From an uncultured Pseudobdellovibrionaceae bacterium (lineage in GTDB: Bacteria > Bdellovibrionota > Bdellovibrionia > Bdellovibrionales > Bdellovibrionaceae): a stretch of DNA of 5,389 nt. The notes under the pieces were generated by a model that searched no databases, was not told where the DNA came from, and saw nothing but the letters and a program-made list of their open reading frames with translations. Location of the stretch: positions 1 to 5,389 of the forward strand of contig CALCCV010000154.1 in the NCBI GenBank assembly GCA_937900305.1. The letters run 5' to 3'. Both the position numbers and the translations under genes were made by a program. This document shows positions 1-4,986 of the stretch, in pieces. Position 1 is the stretch's first letter, and the number at the start of each line of letters is the position of its first letter.

Positions 1-174
1 TTCACGGGAGCCGTCGCTTACATCTCAGGTTTGATGAGTTTACTGACGGGTGGCACAGGAATTATTTGTTTGGTGATCGCCTGTTTTTTGTTGATTCGCG
101 CCAGTCAGCTCGCGCAACTCAATGTAATGGATGATTTGTCATTTATCGAAAGCGGCATATTGGCGAGGGCGTGA
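1..174 (+). CDS. C-terminal fragment of an unidentified membrane protein (5' truncated by window edge)
   Basis: Frame 1 is open from the first base to a TGA at 172-174 and gives 57 residues with no start visible, so this is the tail of a longer protein. Residues about 4-33 are hydrophobic and Gly/Leu/Ile-rich (YISGLMSLL, then GIICLVIACFLLI) and form one or two closely packed membrane segments. A basic residue (R34) follows, then a polar, partly acidic tail ending FIESGILARA. The Arg after the hydrophobic stretch would suit a cytoplasmic C-terminal tail, but the topology is inferred from this fragment only. I do not recognise the family; it could be the last helix of a transporter or of a small integral membrane protein. 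It converges on the minus-strand regulator gene and shares with it the 92-bp spacer. Confidence 0.6.
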   Translation, partial: FTGAVAYISGLMSLLTGGTGIICLVIACFLLIRASQLAQLNVMDDLSFIESGILARA

Positions 175-222
175 ATGCAGAATTATTAAGTTCCCCTCGC
201 TAAAATCCCTCGCTATGGCGAG
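160..222. terminator. Nested inverted and direct repeats between convergent genes; weak terminator candidate
   Basis: The nonamer ccctcgcta occurs twice as a direct repeat (194-202 and 207-215). The first copy can pair with gcgaggg at 163-169, at the end of the upstream gene, giving a stem of up to 10 bp (160-169 with 194-203, one G-U pair). The second copy can fold on itself: ctcgc (209-213), loop tatg, gcgag (218-222). On the minus strand this small hairpin is followed by GGATTTTA, so it could act as a weak intrinsic terminator for the regulator operon. On the plus strand no T-run follows either stem. A third, mutually exclusive stem pairs gagatc (220-225) with gatctc (233-238). Terminator function is inferred from position; the stems are short. 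Confidence 0.3.
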
Positions 223-266
223 ATCCCGTGACGATCTCCAAGTGTCGTTTATCTTTCGAATTTCGA

Positions 267-1097
267 CTACGGTTTAAAGAAGTCACAAGTAAAACAATAT
301 AGTTCTTCTTCCGGGGACGAGATGACAACATCACGGGTCTTCTGAATGAAATCGAGAATCATTTGTTTCAATTGGTTGTGATCGCTCACGCTCATAGTGT
401 AAAGAGTTGTGTAGTGAATGTTTTCATAATCCTTAGCCGACAAATCTTCGATGGCCTTTTGTCGCCACTGCGAGTGGTAGACTGAAGCAAAGGGCGATGT
501 TTTAGAGAGGTGTAGATTTTTGGTTTTTGCTCGCCAATGATTCTGTACACGCTCTGCTAGATCCGCTGATTTAAGATCTTCTAAGATTGTTCGGATTTGA
601 GGTAGAGACATATTTAAGCGAACCGCGAGGTTTTCGACGCTCTGATATTTTGGAATGGTTAACAAAAAATGGATCGCGCCGTACAGCCACGAAGAATAGT
701 ACAGCGCCTGACGCTCGTGATTTTCCAGATCGGAGCTCGGGTCCTTCCAACGAAAGTTTTCGGCACTGATCCTTCGCAACTCCGCAAGCTTCGTTTGCAA
801 ATGACTTTTGTAATTGATTTCACTGGCTCGCTCAATTTGTAACAAAGTTAAAAAATATTCCTCTTCCAAAGGATGAAGATTCCAAAATCGACTCAAACCA
901 AAACCCTGTTCAACGGTGGGTTGGGCGGCCCCCGATAGGATTTTGGTGAGGAAAGAACTCTGCACTCCTGCCGCTTCTGCCAATCGAGATCGATAACCGC
1001 GTTCGTCTTGATTGATTTCCACAAAGTGCGAAATGATCTGCAGATAGGATTGGAAGTGAAACACTCTCAACGCCTCTTGAGATGGAGTGCCTTTCAC
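267..1097 (-). CDS. TIGR02147/DUF4423-family transcriptional regulator
   Basis: Predicted cytoplasmic DNA-binding protein of 276 residues, close to the usual length of this family. Residues ~15-80 form an XRE-like helix-turn-helix region (SYLQIISHF, then YRSRLAEAAGVQSSFLTKILSG, then LHPLEEEYF). This follows the family pattern of a Y-R-x-L-A-x-x-A-G-V recognition segment and an E-x-x-Y-F motif. Residues ~130-275 match the DUF4423 half: YYSSWLYGAIHFLLTIP, a winged-helix-like stretch (~152-190), YTMSVSD and a C terminus ending in DFFKP. The start is GTG, set by AAGGAG seven bases upstream, and it overlaps the stop of the upstream exported-protein gene by four bases (GTGA), so the two are very likely co-translated. 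Most family members have no known target. Control of its own operon or of the divergent gene at 2468 is inference. Family assignment is from recalled motifs, not a search. Confidence 0.85.
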   Translation of the reverse strand: MKGTPSQEALRVFHFQSYLQIISHFVEINQDERGYRSRLAEAAGVQSSFLTKILSGAAQPTVEQGFGLSRFWNLHPLEEEYFLTLLQIERASEINYKSHLQTKLAELRRISAENFRWKDPSSDLENHERQALYYSSWLYGAIHFLLTIPKYQSVENLAVRLNMSLPQIRTILEDLKSADLAERVQNHWRAKTKNLHLSKTSPFASVYHSQWRQKAIEDLSAKDYENIHYTTLYTMSVSDHNQLKQMILDFIQKTRDVVISSPEEELYCFTCDFFKP

Positions 1098-2221
1098 GGG
1101 GTTTCTCCTTCCACGAGTTCAAGTTCCTTGGGATTGAATAAACAACCCAAACCTGAGCACTCATTTGTTTTCAAGCGATTCACTCTGGTGTAAGCAAACC
1201 TCCAACCCCAGCATTCGATTAAACTATTGACGTCATCCTTATCGCAAACCCCTGCCGGATTATTTGGTTTCAGCCAGCGAACTCGGTCCCAAACCTCTTT
1301 ATCGACGGGTGGAAATCCGTAGTGAATGTAAGACGACCAAGTGAACCACTCAATGTCCCGGACATTCCCCTTCTTATGGTAAAACATTTCGGGACCCCCT
1401 TCTACAAAACCAATCACCGCGAATCTTCTTTTCTCGAGCTCGATAGTGCGATGCCAACCTTTAAAGTTCCTGATTTCCGATTCAATCACTCGATCGGTGA
1501 AAGGGATTGAGCCGAAATACCGGCTGACCATTGCGCGCACCTTTTCGGTTGTTTCGTTTCCGGCTTTGTAATCGTGAACGAAAGCTTCATGGATGAGGAG
1601 CATGGCTTGGCTATGTTCCTTCAACTCATGAAAACGGCGTCTGTGCACTAAGACCTCACCAGTCTGTAAGTTTTGAATGGCAAGTTGTTTTTTTTCGCAG
1701 CCAATCAGTTTTTCATAGAATGAAAACTGAATCCCGTCGTCGTCAAGCTCGGGAAGATCATCGACAAATTTAAATTCTAAAATCGGAACCTGGTACTTTC
1801 GTTTTTCGTAGCCACCGAATATGATTCGCGACAGTCGGTCCGAAACTATTTGCTCTTCCTCGCTGCCGTCCCTTAACGTTGAAAGAAGTTGGTAAGCCAA
1901 GGCTAGAGCTTTGCTCGATTCCTGCGCGATGCCTTTGAGCTTCGGCTGTTCTAAATACCACTTAAAATAATCTGTTCTTTCAATGACCGAACGACGTTCG
2001 TGATATTGAAGAAAGTAAGAGTCTGGTAGCAACCCACCCTCACTGTCCGCGAGTATGGGACCGTTGTCGCACTCGATTGTATCCCCACCACCCGTTCCAC
2101 CGCTACCAACCCCTCCCTTGACCGGCGGCTCGGCCCAACCTGGGCTCAAATGCATAGTGAGTAGAAAGATCGCCAAGAGGCTAGTGAGTGTCGATTTTTT
2201 TGACAGGAGGGACCGTCCCAT
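1094..2221 (-). CDS. Exported protein of unknown function with N-terminal Gly-rich GGTGGGD motif and HE motif
   Basis: A 375-residue precursor. The N terminus has basic residues (R3, K8, K9), a hydrophobic core (~L12-M23) and a likely signal-peptidase I site after WA (A30/E31). The mature protein opens with a Gly-rich linker, GGVGSGGTGGGD (36-47), then a Cys (C51). There are six cysteines in all (51, 175, 326, 337, 355, 360), four of them near the C terminus, which suggests disulfides in the envelope or outside. The central LLIHEAFVHDY (208-218), followed by TTEKVRAMV, looks like the helix of a metallopeptidase. However, the spacing is HExxxH, not HExxH, so zinc binding or catalysis is not supported. 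From memory, exported Bdellovibrio proteins often combine a Gly-Gly-Asp start, a Cys and a lone HE helix; this is recall, not a search. GAAGG eight bases before ATG serves as the ribosome site. It is the first gene of the operon with the regulator. Confidence 0.8.
   Translation of the reverse strand: MGRSLLSKKSTLTSLLAIFLLTMHLSPGWAEPPVKGGVGSGGTGGGDTIECDNGPILADSEGGLLPDSYFLQYHERRSVIERTDYFKWYLEQPKLKGIAQESSKALALAYQLLSTLRDGSEEEQIVSDRLSRIIFGGYEKRKYQVPILEFKFVDDLPELDDDGIQFSFYEKLIGCEKKQLAIQNLQTGEVLVHRRRFHELKEHSQAMLLIHEAFVHDYKAGNETTEKVRAMVSRYFGSIPFTDRVIESEIRNFKGWHRTIELEKRRFAVIGFVEGGPEMFYHKKGNVRDIEWFTWSSYIHYGFPPVDKEVWDRVRWLKPNNPAGVCDKDDVNSLIECWGWRFAYTRVNRLKTNECSGLGCLFNPKELELVEGETP
1105..1110 (-). promoter_or_regulatory. 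Ribosome binding site for the GTG-started regulator
   Basis: On the minus strand AAGGAG lies seven bases before the GTG at 1097-1095, inside the last codons of the upstream gene. This strong Shine-Dalgarno supports the GTG start and the four-base GTGA overlap, a typical translational-coupling arrangement. Confidence 0.75.
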
Positions 2222-2257
2222 TTATATAGCCTTCGTTGAGATTGCACTAAACGGCAA

Positions 2258-2284
2258 ATTTTATCGCCACAAGATGATTTACAA
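2258..2284 (-). promoter_or_regulatory. Candidate promoter for the exported protein-regulator operon
   Basis: On the minus strand TTGTAA (2284-2279; four of six matches to TTGACA) is followed after 15 bp by TAAAAT (2263-2258; five of six matches to TATAAT). Transcription would begin near 2250, about 30 bases before the ATG at 2221. The spacer is shorter than the preferred 17 bp, so this is only a candidate. Confidence 0.3.
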
Positions 2285-2424
2285 TTGCAGTGCCAGGCCG
2301 GCGCTGTTTCCCTCGGCTGGTGATCAGATTTTTGACACTTCGGTTTTTTCGGAAAATTTTGACTCCATTTCGTCAGCAATACATCAAGAATTTGCAGAAG
2401 GCTTTTGTTAAATTTGTTTCAAGG

Positions 2425-2447
2425 AAATCGATCAATAATGATCATTT
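2425..2447. repeat. Imperfect inverted repeat just upstream of the 118-residue exported-protein gene
   Basis: AAAT-C-GATCA (2425-2434) faces TGATC-ATTT (2439-2447) across a four-base centre, with one bulged C. Within it, AATGATCATT (2437-2446) is a perfect 10-bp palindrome. The site ends nine bases before the AAGGAG of the downstream gene. It could be a regulator operator overlapping a promoter, or a 5'-UTR hairpin near the ribosome site. The symmetry is seen; the function is inferred. Confidence 0.45.
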
Positions 2448-2467
2448 CCCAATAACAAGGAGTTTAT

Positions 2468-2824
2468 ATGAAACAAGTTTTTTTTATATTAGTTACAATT
2501 CTTGGTCTACAATCCGCTGCCTTGGCAAAAATCGAATGCGCCGCAGGTCTGCCTGGAACGGAAGAATCTCAAATGACACGTCTATCGCGCCAAAACGAAC
2601 AAGAAAATTACGTCAATTTGGTTGGTACCGTTAATGGCTTCAGTATCTACGTCTACGCCAATGAATTGGACAACTCCGTCGCAGTTATAAGTTTGAAATA
2701 TCTGGACGGCGGGGAGGAAGCCAAATCCCGATTCACTGAAGTCAAAGAAAATTGGGGCGCCTATGTGACTGCTCTTCGAAATTCCCAAGGGAAACTGATG
2801 CGCATTTTCTGCAGACACCACTAA
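2468..2824 (+). CDS. Small exported protein of unknown function, 118 residues
   Basis: The start is firm: ATG preceded by AAGGAG (2457-2462) with five bases between. Residues 1-20 form a signal peptide (K2, hydrophobic VFFILVTILGL, SAALA before the cut), leaving a mature protein of about 98 residues starting KIECA. Alternating hydrophobic segments (YVNLVGTV, FSIYVYA, SVAVISLKYL) suggest a mostly beta fold. There are two cysteines, one at the mature N terminus (C24) and one near the C terminus (C115, in IFCRHH), so a disulfide could clamp the ends together. This favours a complete protein, although an open frame overlaps the end and runs on to 2982 in another frame. It probably acts in the periplasm or outside the cell. 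No family is recognised. It is divergent from the regulator operon and may be one of its targets. Confidence 0.75.
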   Translation: MKQVFFILVTILGLQSAALAKIECAAGLPGTEESQMTRLSRQNEQENYVNLVGTVNGFSIYVYANELDNSVAVISLKYLDGGEEAKSRFTEVKENWGAYVTALRNSQGKLMRIFCRHH

Positions 2825-2865
2825 ACGTCGTGACCACCGAATCTGAATCGGCCGTCGTTGCCTTT

Positions 2866-2887
2866 TCGATGCCCACCTGGGCATCGA
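2866..2887. repeat. 22-bp perfect hairpin-forming palindrome after the 118-residue gene
   Basis: tcgatgccc (2866-2874) is the exact reverse complement of gggcatcga (2879-2887) across the tetraloop acct. The nine-base stem is GC-rich and would be very stable in RNA, starting 42 bases after the stop codon at 2824. No T-run follows on the plus strand (cctcgg follows) and no A-run lies on its left that would serve the minus strand, so it is not a canonical intrinsic terminator. It could protect the mRNA 3' end, support Rho-dependent ending, or bind a dimeric protein. Confidence 0.5.
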
Positions 2888-3011
2888 CCTCGGAGCTGAA
2901 GCCGTGGGAAGAGTATTGCATCAGGGCCCCAATTGGTCACAGTGTCAGGATCTTAGTCAAACGAGCCCTTCATAGCCGTTAAAATTCGAAGCAACTGTTA
3001 TCACCTGTACG

Positions 3012-3019
3012 TATAAAAT
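3012..3019 (+). promoter_or_regulatory. Candidate -10 element for the three-repeat exported protein gene
   Basis: TATAAAAT resembles a sigma-70-type -10 and would start transcription near 3025, about 70 bases before the ATG. No good TTGACA lies 16-18 bp upstream and there is no TGn extension, so the promoter would be weak, activator-dependent or recognised by another sigma factor. Confidence 0.35.
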
Positions 3020-3055
3020 CTCACTCAAGTCCAATAGAATAGGCTCATCAATCAC

Positions 3056-3077
3056 ATTCAGTTCATGGGAGCTGAAT
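3056..3077 (+). promoter_or_regulatory. 5'-UTR hairpin before the three-repeat exported protein gene
   Basis: ATTCAGTTC (3056-3064) pairs with GAGCTGAAT (3069-3077) across the loop ATGG, giving nine pairs including one T-G wobble. It ends seven bases before the AAAGGAG at 3085-3091. If transcription starts near 3025, the hairpin lies in the leader and could affect mRNA stability or translation. The pairing is seen; the role is inferred. Confidence 0.4.
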
Positions 3078-3097
3078 AAAGTTTAAAGGAGAAAAAA

Positions 3098-3718
3098 ATG
3101 AATGCACGGATGTTTACAAAAGTTGTGGGAGTACTCTTGGCGATTACAGTTAGCCAGTTTGCAGAGGCTAGATCCTTCAATTGCACATTGGACTGGTTGA
3201 ATGGAAAGGTCGCAAAACTTTCCCAAGTTGGAGTGCCGGCTGGCGTGCCAAGTTTGGTTGGGAAATTTAAAATTTCACCAGAGCTTTTTCCGAACAACTC
3301 AGACGCCCTTGCCGCCTGCGAAGAAGCGGCAGAAAGATTGCGAACGAAAACAAGCGCAAGATTTTGCTCGCTGGAGTGGTCGAATGGAAACGTCGCCTTG
3401 CTGAACGAATTTATCGAAGGCACCGGCCGACAGACTTCGAAACAGATTGCTTTGATGAGGATCTCTGGATCGGGTGAAGAGGCTGGTTTCAAGACCGCAG
3501 GTGAAGCGTTAAAGGCTTGCAAGGAACTAGATGCCAAACTGGAGATCACGCGCAACACTACGAATTGCACCTACGATTATAGAGGTGGTTCCGTCGTTAA
3601 ATTGTCTCAATTTGGTGGGCGCTTCGATGATGCGCTGATTGAAACTTTCAATATTGAACTATATGGATCTCCCGAAGCGGCTATGGAGGCCTGTGAGAAC
3701 TTCTCCTACGAGAAATGA
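3098..3718 (+). CDS. Exported protein built from three two-cysteine repeats
   Basis: A 206-residue precursor with a strong ribosome site (AAAGGAG, six bases before ATG). Residues 1-24 are a signal peptide (R4, K8, hydrophobic VVGVLLAITV, cut after AEA). The rest divides into three homologous units of about 50-65 residues: from 27 (FNCTLDWLNGKVAKLSQ), from 88 (RFCSLEWSNGNVALLNE) and from 155 (TNCTYDYRGGSVVKLSQ). Each continues with a helical A-x-x-A-C segment (DALAACEEA, EALKACKEL, EAAMEACEN). The six cysteines fall as 29/74, 90/141 and 157/199, one pair per unit, so each unit probably forms a small disulfide-bonded domain. The order Cys-strand-[NG]G-strand then A-x-x-A-C-helix suggests a beta-hairpin plus helix fold, perhaps a binding module. 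Unit 3 is the shortest and closes the protein. Location is periplasmic or extracellular by inference. I recognise no named family. Confidence 0.8.
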   Translation: MNARMFTKVVGVLLAITVSQFAEARSFNCTLDWLNGKVAKLSQVGVPAGVPSLVGKFKISPELFPNNSDALAACEEAAERLRTKTSARFCSLEWSNGNVALLNEFIEGTGRQTSKQIALMRISGSGEEAGFKTAGEALKACKELDAKLEITRNTTNCTYDYRGGSVVKLSQFGGRFDDALIETFNIELYGSPEAAMEACENFSYEK

Positions 3719-3722
3719 ATGT

Positions 3723-3758
3723 AAAGACATTCCTTAACGCTACCGAGGCATGGTCTTT
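3723..3758 (+). terminator. Imperfect hairpin after the three-repeat gene
   Basis: AAAGACAT (3723-3730) pairs with AT-G-GTCTTT (3750-3758, one bulged G), followed inward by CCT (3732-3734) with AGG (3746-3748). The only T's are the three in the stem itself, and GCTAATG follows, so intrinsic termination would be weak. It sits five bases after the stop codon. Confidence 0.25.
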
Positions 3759-3783
3759 GCTAATGAGTTGTACAAATAGGACC

Positions 3784-3789
3784 TATAAA
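3784..3789 (+). promoter_or_regulatory. Candidate -10 element before the TGGDGG-ending exported protein gene
   Basis: TATAAA would start transcription near 3796, about 50 bases before the chosen ATG at 3847. No good -35 lies at 16-18 bp; TTGTAC at 3768-3773 is too close. The gene may instead be read through from the upstream gene across the 128-bp gap. Confidence 0.25.
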
Positions 3790-3835
3790 TGAGCTAACGC
3801 AATACAACCTCGCTCAGTGCAATGGCATTTGGAAT

Positions 3836-3839
3836 GGGA
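3836..3839 (+). promoter_or_regulatory. Ribosome binding site that decides the ATG at 3847
   Basis: GGGA lies seven bases before ATG 3847. The alternative in-frame GTG at 3817 has no purine-rich site in the preceding 15 bases (acaacctcgctca) and would add ten residues, including two Trp and two acidic residues, to the front of a signal peptide. The internal ATG is therefore preferred. Confidence 0.5.
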
Positions 3840-3846
3840 CGGCAGA

Positions 3847-4968
3847 ATGATCCCCTTCGAAAAATTTGAGAGTCAAAAAATTGGGATTGTCGCCATCATA
3901 TTGGTGACGATCCCATTTCTCGCACAGGCGCGCGAAAATCCTGATTCTTGGTTCAAGTGGCTGGAAGATGCCCGTGCCGAAATCCAAGCCCAGCCAGTGA
4001 CGAATCAGATCGACGCTCTCACGCAATCGGCTTCGACCTGTCTGCCATCGAAGTTTCGGTACCTCACTCATCGATCGAGCCGAAACCTGCAGCGGATCGT
4101 GGATGCGGCCGTGACCGACGTGCTTTCACAGCCAGTTACCGGCGAAAAACTCTGTTCTGCGACGATACTGCAACCTGAATTCGCATTTTTTGGCGTTTCC
4201 GAAGATTTCAAAAGCCCTTGTGTCGGGCGCAAAAATGACGACCTTGTTTTGGATGGAGACCTGGCTTCTTCACGTGCGGGAATCACAAATTCGATTGGAA
4301 AGACATTTTATTTCGTCGAAGATCTAAGCGCGGATTCGAAGTGCACAGGCTGGACGTACGACAGCGAAACGTTCATCATACTTCGTGAGAGCGATTGGCG
4401 ATCAAATCTTATTTCGGCCGTCATTGCACACGAAATTTATATTCGAAATGACTTTTTTGCGAACTGGGATATCGAACGGTCCGAAAAATTTCTGAAGAAT
4501 TTTTCGAGGCTCGTTTTTAAAGATCGACGAGGAAAAGATCTTCTTATGACTCCTCGTATTCTATTTCGAGTTCTTAATTCTCCTCAAGTTAAACTCATCT
4601 TATCTGGAGCTCGTGGCTGGAATTTTGATCAGACTTTTCAAAAGAGCGTAGATTCTCATTTTCTTCCTAAGTACATTCGAAGTTGCGAAGAATTAGGAAT
4701 TTTTGAATCGCTGTCACTTCCTGAGGAGTTTGTTTCTGAGGGTAAAAAAACTGACGACTTTTTGCTCGCGATCGAAAGCGTCCGCAATCGGAGAATCGAA
4801 AATGAGTTTGTCGAAACTGAGGGGCGTGAATGGGATGTTCTTAGGAGTCTTCGAGACTCGAATTCAAAGCCGGTTTGCGATAAATTGTTAAACCCCCAGA
4901 TTCACCCTTTCGATTCTTTCCAGAAATTTGGACCGCGTCCACGAATGACGGGTGGCGATGGAGGCTAG
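3847..4968 (+). CDS. Exported protein of unknown function with HE motif and C-terminal TGGDGG
   Basis: Reading from the ATG at 3847 gives 373 residues; the frame is also open from a GTG at 3817 (383 residues). Residues 1-28 form a signal peptide (K6, K11, core IGIVAIILVTIPFL, cut after AQA). The mature protein has six cysteines (65, 103, 125, 166, 280, 344), compatible with disulfides outside the cytoplasm. LISAVIAHEIYIRND (188-202) resembles the active-site helix of a zinc metallopeptidase, but the second His is replaced (HEIYI), so peptidase activity is not supported. The upstream exported protein at 1094-2221 carries a comparable HE helix, although the two share no other obvious sequence. 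The C terminus is PRPRMTGGDGG, an unusual Gly-Asp tail right before the stop. The next gene begins 18 bp later and is probably co-transcribed. No family is recognised. Confidence 0.75.
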   Translation: MIPFEKFESQKIGIVAIILVTIPFLAQARENPDSWFKWLEDARAEIQAQPVTNQIDALTQSASTCLPSKFRYLTHRSSRNLQRIVDAAVTDVLSQPVTGEKLCSATILQPEFAFFGVSEDFKSPCVGRKNDDLVLDGDLASSRAGITNSIGKTFYFVEDLSADSKCTGWTYDSETFIILRESDWRSNLISAVIAHEIYIRNDFFANWDIERSEKFLKNFSRLVFKDRRGKDLLMTPRILFRVLNSPQVKLILSGARGWNFDQTFQKSVDSHFLPKYIRSCEELGIFESLSLPEEFVSEGKKTDDFLLAIESVRNRRIENEFVETEGREWDVLRSLRDSNSKPVCDKLLNPQIHPFDSFQKFGPRPRMTGGDGG

Positions 4969-4986
4969 AAGCATGGCTGAGAGATT

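Larger units (their letters stand above)
2222..2467. other. Divergent intergenic region between the regulator operon and the 118-residue exported-protein gene
   Basis: This 246-bp stretch separates genes transcribed away from each other, so it should hold promoters for both. Open frames that cross it lack coding character and run antisense to or out of frame with real genes. Visible items are a minus-strand promoter candidate (2258-2284), an imperfect hairpin (CAGTGCC at 2288-2294 with GGCGCTG at 2300-2306), two TTGAC-type hexamers on the plus strand (TTGACA at 2332-2337 and TTGACT at 2359-2364, neither with a convincing -10 at 16-18 bp), an AATAAT hexamer at 2434-2439, and the palindromic site at 2425-2447. 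It is the likeliest place for regulator operators. Confidence 0.6.
2825..3097. other. Intergenic region between two exported-protein genes
   Basis: These 273 bp hold no convincing gene. A frame stays open to a stop at 2982 but has no signal peptide, no good ribosome site and no recognisable motif. The region contains the 22-bp palindrome, a -10-like TATAAAAT at 3012-3019, and a 5'-UTR hairpin at 3056-3077. It suggests that the downstream gene has its own promoter. Confidence 0.5.

Noticed and set aside
1094..2221. Zinc metallopeptidase call for the 375-residue exported protein
   Set aside because: The motif is HEAFVH, with one residue too many for HExxH, and no third ligand motif is evident.
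2332..2360. TTGACA promoter on the plus strand
   Set aside because: The hexamer at 2332-2337 is perfect, but the sequence 16-18 bp downstream (around aaaatttt) is not a credible -10.
2055..2411. 118-residue plus-strand open frame across the start of the exported-protein operon
   Set aside because: Runs antisense to the signal peptide and Gly-rich region and into the intergenic region; its proline-rich look is the complement of the Gly-rich linker.
2866..2887. Intrinsic terminator call for the 22-bp palindrome
   Set aside because: No T-run follows the stem on either strand; the TTTT lies on the wrong side for the plus strand.
3058..3570. 170-residue minus-strand open frame opposite the three-repeat protein
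   Set aside because: Antisense shadow: the plus-strand gene has a strong ribosome site, a signal peptide and internal repeats, while the minus frame has no recognisable features.
3847..4968. Zinc metallopeptidase call for the 373-residue exported protein
   Set aside because: HEIYI lacks the second histidine of HExxH, so catalysis is unsupported.
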